A DNA stretch of 64,000 bases from Bradyrhizobium jicamae (lineage in GTDB: Bacteria; Pseudomonadota; Alphaproteobacteria; Rhizobiales; Xanthobacteraceae). The stretch is taken from contig NZ_JAFCJX010000026.1 in NCBI RefSeq assembly GCF_018130695.1, forward strand, positions 54,952 through 118,951, in the 5' to 3' direction. Below, in pieces: positions 34,149-42,912 of the stretch. The position numbers and the translations under genes are program-made. The stretch's first letter is position 1; each line of letters starts with the position of its first letter. The notes under the pieces were generated by a model. It searched no databases and was not told the origin of the DNA. It was given only the letters and a program-made list of their open reading frames with translations.

Positions 34149-34991
34149 ATGGAGCTATGTATCATTTTTGGGGGCATCGCGTTGCTCGAGCGACAAGAGC
34201 GCGTTAGCCAGCTCGGTCTCGCCGTTGCGGACTTTGCGGCTGCCCTGCGGCTTTGGCCACTCTGGACCCGACTCGGCTGGAACGACATCCTCTATCGCTA
34301 CAGGCGCTCCACGCTGGGGCCGTTCTGGTCGACCGTGAACGTCGCGGTCACGGTGATCGCGCTCGGGTTGGTCTATTCGGAAATATTCAAGCTGCCGGTG
34401 CGGCAGCTGATGCCATTCGTTTGTGCAGGACTGATCGTCTGGAGCTTCATCAGTGCGATCCTGCTCGAGGCCGGCGGCCTGTTCTCGGGCTCGGAGAGCT
34501 ATATCAAGCAGGTCCGCTTGCCCTATACGCTCTACGTCTTCCGCTTCGTGTTCAGCAAGATCATGCTGTTTCTGCACGATATTCCGATCTACCTCGTGCT
34601 GCTGCTCTACTTCCAGATTTGGCCCGGACTTGCCCTGGCGTGGGCGATTCCCGGATTCGTGCTGCTTTCGATCAACTGCACATTCGCAAGCCTTGCCATC
34701 GGCATGGCGTCGGCGCGCTTTCGGGACATTCCGCGCATCATCGCCAGCCTGACCCAAGTCCTGTTCCTGGTCACGCCGATCATCTGGATGCCGGATCTGC
34801 TCGGCTCGCGCCACATGCTGGCGGCAGGCAATCCGTTCTTTCATCTGATCGAGATCGTTCGCGCGCCGCTGCTGGGCATGGCGCCGTCGACGGACACGAT
34901 CATGGTGATGCTGGCGATGACCGTGCTCAACATGCTGGTCACGGCAACCGTCTTCCTGCGCTTCCGTGCGCGCATTGCCTACTGGATCTGA
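34149..34991 (+). CDS. Polysaccharide ABC exporter permease (Wzm-like)
   Basis: An ABC-2 type membrane protein, about 280 residues, that moves lipid-linked polysaccharide to the periplasm. The signature WNDILYRYRRSTLGPFWSTV near the N-terminus and the six hydrophobic segments match Wzm/KpsM. ATG 34149 is used here; TTG 34182, preceded by GGGGG, is a credible alternative and gives a more typical N-terminus. The ATPase gene begins 2 bp after its stop. It pairs with the Wzt-like protein. Confidence 0.88.
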   Translation: MELCIIFGGIALLERQERVSQLGLAVADFAAALRLWPLWTRLGWNDILYRYRRSTLGPFWSTVNVAVTVIALGLVYSEIFKLPVRQLMPFVCAGLIVWSFISAILLEAGGLFSGSESYIKQVRLPYTLYVFRFVFSKIMLFLHDIPIYLVLLLYFQIWPGLALAWAIPGFVLLSINCTFASLAIGMASARFRDIPRIIASLTQVLFLVTPIIWMPDLLGSRHMLAAGNPFFHLIEIVRAPLLGMAPSTDTIMVMLAMTVLNMLVTATVFLRFRARIAYWI

Positions 34992-34993
34992 CG

Positions 34994-35779
34994 ATGGGCG
35001 CCGCGGTCGACAGCAGCGAAATCGTGAGCCTGGAGCAGGTGCGCATCACTTTCCCGGTCTACCAGGCCGGTGCGCGATCGCTCAAGAAACGCGTGCTGTT
35101 TCACGGCTCTGCCGGCAAGATCGGACGTGATGCCAACGATCATATGGTGATCGAGGCGCTGCGTGACGTCTCGTTCTCGCTCAAGGCCGGCGACCGTCTG
35201 GCGTTGATCGGCACCAACGGTGCCGGCAAGACGACCTTGCTGCGCGCGATCGCCGGCATCTATGAGCCGCTGCAAGGGCGCCTGATCACGCGCGGCCGGA
35301 TTTCGCCGATGTTCGACATCACGCTCGGCATCGACGGCGACCTCAGCGGTCTCGACAACATCCACTTGCGCGCGCTGCTGCTCGGCCTGTCGCCGGCGGA
35401 GATCGAGCAGCGTATGGCCGATATCGTCGAGTTCACCGAGCTCGGCGACTATCTCGACATGCCCGTGCGCACCTATTCGGCGGGCATGATCCTGCGCTTG
35501 AGCTTTGCGGTGGCGACCTGCTTCGAGCCCGATATTCTTCTCATGGATGAATGGATCCTGGCCGGAGATGCTCATTTCATGAGCAAGGCGGAGGTTCGCA
35601 TCCAGAGCTTCGTCGAGCGGGCGCGCGTGATGGTGCTGGCGTCACACAATCTCGAGCTCTGCCGCCGCTGGTGCAACGTCGGACTGTGGCTCGACCGTGG
35701 CTCGGTGAAGGAGTTCGGGCCGATCGATCAGGTGATCGAGCGGTATCAGCAATTCGTCGCTGGCGTGCAGCCGCACTAA
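34994..35779 (+). CDS. Polysaccharide ABC exporter ATP-binding protein (Wzt-like, no carbohydrate-binding tail)
   Basis: A 261-residue ATPase. Walker A is GTNGAGKTT near residue 76; the Wzt-type region MFDITLGIDGDLSGLDNI follows, then signature RTYSAGMILRLSFAVAT and Walker B ILLMDEWILAGD. This set is characteristic of O-antigen/capsule exporters. It ends soon after the ATPase fold, so it lacks the C-terminal carbohydrate-binding domain found in Wzt proteins that recognise a capped glycan. ATG 34994 is preferred; a much longer open frame starting at 34253 runs out of frame through the permease gene. Confidence 0.9.
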   Translation: MGAAVDSSEIVSLEQVRITFPVYQAGARSLKKRVLFHGSAGKIGRDANDHMVIEALRDVSFSLKAGDRLALIGTNGAGKTTLLRAIAGIYEPLQGRLITRGRISPMFDITLGIDGDLSGLDNIHLRALLLGLSPAEIEQRMADIVEFTELGDYLDMPVRTYSAGMILRLSFAVATCFEPDILLMDEWILAGDAHFMSKAEVRIQSFVERARVMVLASHNLELCRRWCNVGLWLDRGSVKEFGPIDQVIERYQQFVAGVQPH

Positions 35780-36778
35780 TTACTGCCGAATCAGGCCGAG
35801 CCGGTAGCTCCAGTGCATGATGAACTGGCGGATCAAATACGGCGCCATCGCGCGAAATATCTGGCGCTGGCCCGGGATCTGCCCGAGTGATCTCAGCCGC
35901 AGCGCCTGCATCTCGGCGCGGCCGCGTTCGTAATCCTTGCTGGTTTTCTGGTCGTCGTGGACGCGGAAGCAGGCGAGGAAGCGGCGGATGTGCACCATCT
36001 TGAAGCCGGCGGCTTCTGCGCGCAGCATGAAATCCCAATCCAGCGCGTAATGGAAATCGGTGTTCAAAGGCCCGATCTTGTCCCACACGCGCCGCCGCCA
36101 GAACATGGTCTCCTGCGGCACGTAGCCGGCGAACTTCAAGGCCTGGCTGTTATGCGCAGGCAGCACGGCGCGGCCGACCTCAGAGCCGGCATAGTCGATG
36201 AAGATGCGATGGCCGTAGAGGATATCGACGTCGTTCCGCTCCGCGAAGTGGTTGGCGACGATCGCGAGCGTGCCTGGCAGGAGCGTATCGTCGCTGTTGA
36301 GGTAAGCCATCACGTCGCAATCGGCGTCGGCAAATCCTCGATTGATTGCGTCGGCCTGACCTTCGTCGCGTACACTGCGCCAGGAAATCCTGTCGCCATA
36401 ACTCTCCAGGATGTTGGCGGTGTCGTCGGTCGATCCGCCATCCTGGACATGATAGAACAGATTTGGATAGTCCTGCGCCAGCACGCTGTCGACGGTGGCG
36501 CGCAGGAAGCGGGCGTGATTGAAGCTGGGCGTGACGATGGCGATCCGCGGTGGCCGTTGCGGCAGCGGCGGTGGCGAAGGCAGCCGACCGAGCTGGAGCG
36601 GATACGGTGCGTGCTGCTCGAACGTCCACATCGGCGGACGCAGCCACAAGCGCCGCAGATGGGCGCGCGATCGCGCATAGGCCTGCTTGAGCGTGTGCTG
36701 CCCGCTTTCGAGCGCGTCGATACGCTTCTCGATCGCATCGAGCCGCCGCAGCAACTCCTGCTTGAGGTCGTCGCTCAT
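35780..36778 (-). CDS. Family 2 glycosyltransferase with N-terminal coiled coil
   Basis: A 332-residue GT-A enzyme. The nucleotide-sugar binding core reads IAIVTPSFNHARFLRATVDS, DGGSTDDTANILE and AYLNSDDTLLPG, the metal-binding acidic motif. The first ~45 residues (DDLKQELLRRLDAIEKRID onward) form a heptad-rich stretch likely to be a coiled coil, uncommon for a small GT2. The C-terminal hydrophobic patch may contact the membrane. It abuts the Wzt gene stop-to-stop with no gap. It probably adds a sugar to the polysaccharide exported by the neighbouring Wzm/Wzt; the sugar is unknown. Confidence 0.85.
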   Translation of the reverse strand: MSDDLKQELLRRLDAIEKRIDALESGQHTLKQAYARSRAHLRRLWLRPPMWTFEQHAPYPLQLGRLPSPPPLPQRPPRIAIVTPSFNHARFLRATVDSVLAQDYPNLFYHVQDGGSTDDTANILESYGDRISWRSVRDEGQADAINRGFADADCDVMAYLNSDDTLLPGTLAIVANHFAERNDVDILYGHRIFIDYAGSEVGRAVLPAHNSQALKFAGYVPQETMFWRRRVWDKIGPLNTDFHYALDWDFMLRAEAAGFKMVHIRRFLACFRVHDDQKTSKDYERGRAEMQALRLRSLGQIPGQRQIFRAMAPYLIRQFIMHWSYRLGLIRQ

Positions 36779-36816
36779 GCCGTCACGATCCGTGGGCGCC
36801 TGCCTGAGCGCCGCCT

Positions 36817-37245
36817 CTAGCCGGCGTTGGCCTTCAGGCCGGCGGCTTCGATGCCGGCGACGGCGCAGATCTCGTCATTGTCGGAGGTGTCGCCGCTGAC
36901 ACCGACGGCGCCCAGCAAGGTGCTGCCGTCGAGGATCAGCACGCCGCCCGGCACCGGCACCAGGCGGCCTTGCGCCAGCGTGTTCACGGCGTCGACGAAA
37001 TAGGCCTGCTCCTGTGCGCGCTGGAACAGGGCGCGCGAGCCCATGCCCATCGCAAGCGCGCCATAGGCCTTGCCATGCGCGATCTCGGCCCGCATCAGGC
37101 TGGTGCCGTCCTGCGCCGCGGTGACCTTCACGGCGCCGCGAGCGTCGAGAATGGTGATAACCAGCGGCTTCAGCTTCTTCTCGACGCCCTTGGCCAGCGC
37201 GGCGTCCAGGATCTTGCGGGCGACGTCGAGGGTGAGCTGGGACAT
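36817..37245 (-). CDS. GlcG/HbpS-family heme-binding-like protein
   Basis: A 142-residue member of the GlcG/HbpS family, starting MSQLTLDVARKILDAALAKG. Conserved blocks are VTILDARGAVKVTAAQDGT, HGKAYGALAMGMGSR and GGVLILDGSTLLGAVGVSGDTSDNDE. ATG 37245 follows AGGAAT. It lies 5 bp after the YdiJ-like dehydrogenase gene. GlcG proteins are commonly encoded with glycolate oxidase genes; the function is not well established. Here the pairing with a glycolate/2-hydroxyacid-type dehydrogenase repeats that pattern. Confidence 0.85.
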   Translation of the reverse strand: MSQLTLDVARKILDAALAKGVEKKLKPLVITILDARGAVKVTAAQDGTSLMRAEIAHGKAYGALAMGMGSRALFQRAQEQAYFVDAVNTLAQGRLVPVPGGVLILDGSTLLGAVGVSGDTSDNDEICAVAGIEAAGLKANAG

Positions 37246-37250
37246 GGGTT

Positions 37251-40250
37251 CTATTCCTTTGCGGGCAATGACTTGTCGGAATGCGGTGTCGCACAATTGA
37301 GGCTCATCGCCAAGACGCGAGAAACATGAAGTGGATCACGTCCGCTTCCGTCCTTGATCTGGTGGCGGCAGGAGGTGCCGTCGGCGACGATCAACGTGGC
37401 GGCGTCAGCACGCCGGACCGCCGGCAGCAACGACAATTCGGCCATCTCGATCGAGGCGGCATAGGTCTCCGCGCCGTAGCCGAAGGCACCGGCCATGCCG
37501 CAGCAACTCGACTCCACGGTCTCGACGGCGAGATCCGGGATCAGCCGCAAGACCTTCTCCACCGGCTTGAATGCGCCGAAGGACTTTTGGTGACAATGGC
37601 CGTGCACCAGCGCTTTTGCGGTGATCGCGCCGAGCGGCAGGCTGAGCCGGCCGGCTTCGGCCTCGCGCACCAGGAACTCCTCAAATAACAGGGCGTGGGC
37701 GCTGAGCGTGCGCGCAGTGTCGTCGGAGCGGAGCGACAGCAATTCGTCCCGCAAGGTCAGCAGGCAGCTCGGCTCGAGCCCGACGATCGGCACGCCGCGC
37801 GCGGCAAACGGCGCGTAGGTCGCGACCAGTCGATCGAGTTCGGCGCGGGCCTCATCGACCAGACCTGCGGACAAGAAGGTTCGGCCGCAGCATAGCGGCC
37901 GGGCATGATCGGCAGGTTTCGGCAGATACACGCGGTAACCGCCGGCAATGAGCACCTCGAGCGCCGCGTCGAGGTTCTCGCGCTCGTAGTGGCGGTTGAA
38001 AGTGTCGGCGAACAGCACGACCTCGCGCCCCTCGGCCGGGCCAAACGTTTCGGCGTCGGGAGCGAATATGTCGCTCCGGAACGCGGGCAGGGCGCGCTTG
38101 GCGCTGATGCCCGCAAACTTCTCAAACAGCGCACGAAGCAATCCGCTGCTGTTGCGCAAATTGGCAAGCGGCGCAAAGCGCGACGCAAGGCCGGCATAGC
38201 GCGGCAGATAGCCGACCATGCGGTCGCGCCACGACAAGCCGTGTCCGGCAGCGCGCGCGGCCAGTACCTCGATCTTCATCTTGGCCATGTCGACGCCGGT
38301 CGGGCATTCGTGGCGGCAGGCCTTGCAGGAGACGCAGAGTTTCAGCGTCTCCATCATCTCGTCGGAGGAGAGCGCATCTGGACCCAACTGACCGGAGATC
38401 GCTAGCCGCAGCGTGTTGGCGCGGCCGCGCGTGACGTCCTTCTCGTTGCGCGTCGCGCGGTAGGACGGGCACATCACGCCGCCCTCGAGCTTGCGGCAGG
38501 CGCCGTTGTTGTTGCACATCTCGACCGCGCCCTGGAAGCCGCCGCCGGCACCCGGATAGGATGACCAGTCGAGCACGGTCTTCATCTCGCCGACGCGATA
38601 GTCCGGTGCAAAGCGGAACAGCGATCGGTCGTCCATCTTCGGGGGATCGACGATCTTGCCGGGATTGAGCGTGTTGCCGGGGTCGAAGCGCTGCTTGACC
38701 TCGCGGAAATCGGCGACGAGGCGCGAGCCGAACATCGTTTCGTGGAATTCCGAGCGCACCAGGCCGTCGCCATGTTCGCCGGAATGCGAGCCTTTGTATT
38801 CGCGGACCAGCGCGAAGGCCTCCTCGGCGATCGCGCGCATCGCCTTGACGTCCTTCTCGAGTTTCAAATTGAGCACCGGGCGCACGTGCAGGCAGCCTTC
38901 GGAGGCATGCGCATACATCGTGCCGCGGGTGCCGTGCTTGGCAAACACCTCATTCAGCCGCTGGGTGTAATCGGCGAGATGCGGCAGCGGCACCGCGCAA
39001 TCCTCGACGAAGGAGACCGGCTTGCCCTCCTGCTTCATCGACATCATCACGTTGAGGCCGGAGGTGCGGAAATCGGCAATCGCCGCCTGCATCGCGGGTT
39101 CGACGACATCGACCACGCCGCCCCATTTGCGCTGCGGATGATTCCAGCCGAATCCGAGGTCGGCCATCAATTCGGAGAGCTGCTTCAGCTTCTGCAGATT
39201 GTCGGCCTGATCCTCTTCCGCGAATTCGACGATCAGCAGCGCATCCGGATCGCCGCGCACGGTCGCTTCGATCACGGGCCTGAACATCGCAATGTCGCGC
39301 CCGAGCGCGATCATGGTGCGGTCGACCAGCTCGACTGCGATCGGCCGCAGTTTCACGAGATGCTGGGCCGCGTCCATCGCCTCGTAGAAACTGCCGAAAT
39401 GGCAGACGCCGAGCACCTTGTTGCGGATCACGGGCCACAGCTTGAGCTCGACTTGCGTGGTGAAGGCAAGCGTGCCCTCCGAGCCGACCAGGAGGTGCGC
39501 CATGTTGTTCGGCGCATTGCGCGGCACCAGCGCATCGAGATTGTAACCGCCGACCCGCCGCTGCACCTTCGGGAATTTGTCCGCGATCTCGGCCGCCTCG
39601 CGCTCGCCGAGGTCAAGCATGTCGCGGAGCAGTTTTAGCCCGCCCTCCGGCGCGTTGACCTGCGCGAGGTCGCGCGGCACCTCGCCGAAACGCATCCGCG
39701 TGCCGTCGACGAGGGTTGCCTCCATCGACAGCGTGTTGTCGCGCATGGTGCCGTAGCGCAGCGATCGGCCGCCGCAAGAATTGTTGCCGGCCATGCCGCC
39801 GATCGTCGCGCGCGACGCCGTGGAGACGTCGACCGGGAACCACAGCCCGTGCTTTTTAAGCTGGCGATTGAGATCGTCGAGCACGATACCCGGCTCGACC
39901 ACGCAAATGCGGTTCGCGACGTCGAGCGAGACCAGCCGGTTGAGGTGCTTGGAGAAGTCGATGACGAGGCCGTCATTGATGGTCTGGCCGCATTGCGAGG
40001 TGCCGCCGCCGCGGGGGGTGACGATCCGGCCGTCGTCCCGGGCAATGGCCAGCGCCCGCAGCGCCTCGTCGATGGTCCGGGGCACCACCACGCCGGCCGG
40101 CATGATCTGGTAGAACGAGGCGTCGGTGGCGTAGCGGCCGCGGTTGAAGGCGTCGAAGAAGACGTCGCCGGTAATCTCCCGGGACAGCCGCGCGGCAAGG
40201 GCACTGATTTCAGCCGAATGTTGAGATTTTTCGGCTTGCTCTGCCGCCAT
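37251..40250 (-). CDS. FAD/Fe-S 2-hydroxyacid dehydrogenase (YdiJ/GlcD-GlcF-like fusion)
   Basis: A 999-residue fusion. The N-terminal half is a PCMH-type FAD domain (PRTIDEALRALA, TPRGGGTSQCG) followed by an FAD-oxidase C domain. Next come two cysteine clusters, CNNNGACRKLEGGVMCPSY and CVSCKACRHECPTG, for 4Fe-4S centres, then a CCG-type domain with CCGRTF and SSCCGMAGAFGYG. This order and length match E. coli YdiJ, a D-2-hydroxyglutarate dehydrogenase, and GlcD plus GlcF of glycolate oxidase. ATG 40250 is preferred; the frame stays open to 41585 as a shadow of the aminotransferase gene. It is followed by a GlcG-like gene and lies divergent from the aminotransferase. Confidence 0.9.
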   Translation of the reverse strand: MAAEQAEKSQHSAEISALAARLSREITGDVFFDAFNRGRYATDASFYQIMPAGVVVPRTIDEALRALAIARDDGRIVTPRGGGTSQCGQTINDGLVIDFSKHLNRLVSLDVANRICVVEPGIVLDDLNRQLKKHGLWFPVDVSTASRATIGGMAGNNSCGGRSLRYGTMRDNTLSMEATLVDGTRMRFGEVPRDLAQVNAPEGGLKLLRDMLDLGEREAAEIADKFPKVQRRVGGYNLDALVPRNAPNNMAHLLVGSEGTLAFTTQVELKLWPVIRNKVLGVCHFGSFYEAMDAAQHLVKLRPIAVELVDRTMIALGRDIAMFRPVIEATVRGDPDALLIVEFAEEDQADNLQKLKQLSELMADLGFGWNHPQRKWGGVVDVVEPAMQAAIADFRTSGLNVMMSMKQEGKPVSFVEDCAVPLPHLADYTQRLNEVFAKHGTRGTMYAHASEGCLHVRPVLNLKLEKDVKAMRAIAEEAFALVREYKGSHSGEHGDGLVRSEFHETMFGSRLVADFREVKQRFDPGNTLNPGKIVDPPKMDDRSLFRFAPDYRVGEMKTVLDWSSYPGAGGGFQGAVEMCNNNGACRKLEGGVMCPSYRATRNEKDVTRGRANTLRLAISGQLGPDALSSDEMMETLKLCVSCKACRHECPTGVDMAKMKIEVLAARAAGHGLSWRDRMVGYLPRYAGLASRFAPLANLRNSSGLLRALFEKFAGISAKRALPAFRSDIFAPDAETFGPAEGREVVLFADTFNRHYERENLDAALEVLIAGGYRVYLPKPADHARPLCCGRTFLSAGLVDEARAELDRLVATYAPFAARGVPIVGLEPSCLLTLRDELLSLRSDDTARTLSAHALLFEEFLVREAEAGRLSLPLGAITAKALVHGHCHQKSFGAFKPVEKVLRLIPDLAVETVESSCCGMAGAFGYGAETYAASIEMAELSLLPAVRRADAATLIVADGTSCRHQIKDGSGRDPLHVSRVLAMSLNCATPHSDKSLPAKE

Positions 40251-40335
40251 GGGATCGGTCTCGTCGGTTATCCCGCTGTCTTGCCCGCCGGGGTCGGGAT
40301 TGGCAAGCGAAGCCCTGCTTCTAATGCATTGACGA

Positions 40336-40352
40336 CCCCCGCGCGGCGGGGG
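40336..40352. repeat. Perfect GC hairpin in the divergent YdiJ/aminotransferase region
   Basis: CCCCCGC-gcg-GCGGGGG (40336-40352) is a 7-bp perfect inverted repeat in the 171-bp region between two divergent genes. It could be an operator or a small hairpin in the 5' leader of the aminotransferase mRNA. Confidence 0.3.
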
Positions 40353-40421
40353 ACAAACCCGCCGAATAGTGATATGCGGGCGGCTCACTTCAAGACCAAG
40401 GCAAGATCGGGAAGGACGCCC

Positions 40422-41618
40422 ATGACCGTGCATACTGGAAGGCATTTTCTGCAGATTCCGGGACCGACCAACGTGCCGGACCGGGTGCTGCGGGCCATGG
40501 ATATGCCGACCATGGACCATCGCGGTCCGGAGTTTGCCGAAATAGGCTTTGCCGTTCTTTCCGCAATGCAGCGCGTGTTTCGCACCAAGCAGCCGGTGAT
40601 CATCTATCCGTCGTCCGGAACCGGCGCCTGGGAAGCTGCGATCGTCAACGCGCTGCAGCCGGGCGACAAGGTGCTGATGTGCGAGACCGGCCAGTTCGCG
40701 GTGCTGTGGCACGGCATCGCCACCAAGTTCAAACTCGACGTCGACTTCATCCCGGGTGACTGGCGTCATGGCGCCGATCTCGAGCAGATCGAGGCCAAGC
40801 TCGCGGCTGACAAGGCGCACAAGATCAAGGCCGTCTGCATGGTCCATAACGAGACCTCGACCGCCTGCGTCACCTATCCGCGCGACGTGCGCAAGATCCT
40901 CGACACGACAAAGCATCCGGCGCTGCTGATGGTCGACACCATCTCCGGTCTCGGTTCGCTGGAATATGAGCACGACGCCTGGGGCATCGACGTCTCGATC
41001 GCCGGCTCGCAGAAAGGCCTGATGCTGCCGCCGGGTCTCGGCTTCAATGCCGTCTCGGAAAAGGCGCTCGCCGTTGCGAAGGCCAATCCGGCAATGCGCT
41101 CCTATTGGGACTGGCAGGACGTCATCAACATCAACAAGGCCGGCACCTGGCCCTATACGCCCGCGACCAACCTGCTGTTCGGCCTGCGCGAGGCGGTGAA
41201 GATGCTCGAGGAAGAGGGCCTCGAGAACGTCTTCGCCCGCCACAAGCGCCACAGCGAGGCCACGCGCGCTGCGATCAAGGTCTGGGGCCTGGAGACGCAG
41301 TGCCAGGAGCAGGGTGCGCATTCGCCGGCACTGACCGCGGTGCGCATGCCCGAGGGGCATGACGCCGACAATTTCCGCAAGATCGTGCTGGAGAAGTTCG
41401 ACATGTCGCTCGGCACCGGCCTCAACAAGGTGAAGGGCAAGGTGTTCCGCATCGGTCATATCGGCCACTTCAACGACCTGATGCTGATGGGGACGTTGGC
41501 GGGCGTCGAGATGGGCCTTGGCCTCGCCAAGGTGCCGCATCGCGACGGCGGCGTCCTGGCGGCGATGGAGGTCCTCAAAGGACACGACGGCGCGCAGATG
41601 TCGAAGGCCGTCGCCTGA
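40422..41618 (+). CDS. Class V aminotransferase (serine-glyoxylate aminotransferase-like)
   Basis: A 398-residue PLP enzyme. The N-terminal LQIPGPTNVPDRVLRAMDMP and the PLP-lysine motif SIAGSQKGLMLPPGLGF are characteristic of serine-glyoxylate/alanine-glyoxylate aminotransferases. Catalytic neighbours include SSGTGAWEAA and MVHNETSTA. Length matches SgaA. ATG 40422 follows GGAAGGA. It is divergent from the YdiJ-like gene. The reaction would be serine + glyoxylate to hydroxypyruvate + glycine, used in the serine cycle and C1/C2 metabolism. A crotonase-fold gene follows 32 bp downstream. Confidence 0.92.
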   Translation: MTVHTGRHFLQIPGPTNVPDRVLRAMDMPTMDHRGPEFAEIGFAVLSAMQRVFRTKQPVIIYPSSGTGAWEAAIVNALQPGDKVLMCETGQFAVLWHGIATKFKLDVDFIPGDWRHGADLEQIEAKLAADKAHKIKAVCMVHNETSTACVTYPRDVRKILDTTKHPALLMVDTISGLGSLEYEHDAWGIDVSIAGSQKGLMLPPGLGFNAVSEKALAVAKANPAMRSYWDWQDVININKAGTWPYTPATNLLFGLREAVKMLEEEGLENVFARHKRHSEATRAAIKVWGLETQCQEQGAHSPALTAVRMPEGHDADNFRKIVLEKFDMSLGTGLNKVKGKVFRIGHIGHFNDLMLMGTLAGVEMGLGLAKVPHRDGGVLAAMEVLKGHDGAQMSKAVA

Positions 41619-41650
41619 GCCGATCCGTCAACGAAGAGAAAGAGCGAGAC

Positions 41651-42448
41651 ATGAACGCGCCCGTCACTCCGACTGAAGATCTGATCTATTCTGTCAACGA
41701 CGGGATCGGGCGGATCATCTTCAACCGTCCGCAGGCGCGCAACGCGCTGACCTTTGCGATGTATGAGCAGATGGCTGCGATCTGCGACGACATCAACAAG
41801 GATCGCTCGATCAAGGCGCTGATCCTGACCGGGGCCGGCGACAAGGCGTTTGCGTCCGGCACCGACATCTCGCAATTCCGCGCCTTCAAGACCGCGCAGG
41901 ATGCGCTCGAATACGAGGCGCGGATCGATCGCGTGCTCGGCGCGCTGGAGCAGTGCCGCGTGCCCGTGATCGCGGCGATCGCGGGCGCCTGCACGGGCGG
42001 CGGCGCCGGTATCGCGGCGTGCTGCGACATCCGCATCGGCACCGAGTCGACGCGGATGGGTTTTCCGATCGCGCGCACGCTCGGCAATTGCCTGTCGATG
42101 TCCAACATCTCGCGCCTGGTCTCGCTGGTCGGTCCGGCGCGCACCAAGGATCTGATCTTCAAGGCGCGCCTGGTGGAGGCCCCGGAAGCGCTGGCACTCG
42201 GCCTGCTCAATGAAATCGTACCCGACGTCGAGACGCTGCAGCGCCGCGCCGACGAGACCGCAAAGCTCGTCGCAAGCCATGCCCCGATCACGCTCGAGGT
42301 GACCAAGGAGGCGGTGCGCCGCATCCGCCGCACCCTGTCGCGCGACGAGGGCGAGGACCTGATCTTGCGTGCCTACATGAGCGAGGATTTCCGCGAGGGC
42401 ATGGACGCATTCCTCAACAAGCGCACGCCCAACTGGAAGGGCAAATAA
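41651..42448 (+). CDS. Crotonase-fold enoyl-CoA hydratase/isomerase homologue without the usual catalytic glutamates
   Basis: A 265-residue crotonase-family protein. The oxyanion-hole backbone segments are kept (GAGDKAFASGTDI, ACTGGGAGIAACCD). The two catalytic Glu positions of typical hydratases are not: one is in the GGGAGIAACCDIRIG stretch, the other lies where family members have LPE but this protein has MGFPIARTLG. It may be an isomerase, a decarboxylase or a different CoA chemistry. It is 32 bp after the aminotransferase gene and probably in its operon. Confidence 0.86.
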   Translation: MNAPVTPTEDLIYSVNDGIGRIIFNRPQARNALTFAMYEQMAAICDDINKDRSIKALILTGAGDKAFASGTDISQFRAFKTAQDALEYEARIDRVLGALEQCRVPVIAAIAGACTGGGAGIAACCDIRIGTESTRMGFPIARTLGNCLSMSNISRLVSLVGPARTKDLIFKARLVEAPEALALGLLNEIVPDVETLQRRADETAKLVASHAPITLEVTKEAVRRIRRTLSRDEGEDLILRAYMSEDFREGMDAFLNKRTPNWKGK

Positions 42449-42456
42449 CAATCCTT

Positions 42457-42480
42457 CCCGCGGGATCGCGATCACGCGGG
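42457..42480. repeat. Near-perfect 24-bp palindrome after the crotonase gene
   Basis: CCCGCG-g-GATCGCGATC-a-CGCGGG pairs at 22 of 24 positions (42457-42480), 8 bp after the stop codon. It is likely a transcript-end hairpin (no T-run follows) or a protein-binding site. Confidence 0.45.
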
Positions 42481-42814
42481 CGTACACAGGCGCACCACAA
42501 TTTCACATCAATCGGCGCACTTGACCTGATTGTCCTCGACGTTAGTTCGTGCAGATCGTCTCAGGTTCAACTTGCCGGTGCGTTTATGTTGACGCGCTTG
42601 CAAGACGGGGCTTAAGATCGCTGAGGTTGTTGTCGCCGTTTTCCTGTTTCAGTCGATTATTCAGCGTTTTTGTATTCCCTCGGGCTGCGGCCGCAACCAC
42701 AAGTCATCAAACTGAAAAGCGACACCGTTAGTTTCGACACGCGACCGCGCCGGCACCTATTGCCAATCACACCTCATCTCACGCCGAACGCGGTTTGCGA
42801 CGACGTCCGATACT

Positions 42815-42839
42815 TCAAGTCTGATACGTCAAGTCTGAT
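42815..42839 (+). repeat. Direct repeat TCAAGTCTGAT x2
   Basis: TCAAGTCTGAT occurs at 42815-42825 and 42829-42839, 14 bp apart start to start, about 75-100 bp before the ATG of the VCBS/RTX gene. The 14-bp period is close to one and a third helical turns. It could be a regulator site or a small duplication. Confidence 0.4.
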
Positions 42840-42912
42840 CCTCGAAAATTGATCTTCACGCCGTCGATTCTCGGCGCGACGGCGCATGTGGCAACGCACG
42901 CAGGGGCTCCCC

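Larger units (their letters stand above)
42449..42912. other. Non-coding gap upstream of the VCBS/RTX protein gene
   Basis: A 464-base region without a credible gene and less GC-rich than its flanks, probably including the promoter and a long leader of the adhesin-like gene. It holds a 24-bp palindrome just after the upstream stop and a 14-bp-period direct repeat near the 3' end, listed separately. I do not recognise an RNA gene. Confidence 0.5.

Noticed and set aside
34253..35779. A 508-codon open frame on the plus strand suggesting an ABC fusion
   Set aside because: The first 247 codons run out of frame through the Wzm-like gene; the real ATPase starts at 34994.
37251..41585. A single 1444-codon open frame on the minus strand
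   Set aside because: Only 37251-40250 codes for protein resembling a family; the remainder is antisense to the aminotransferase gene on the plus strand.
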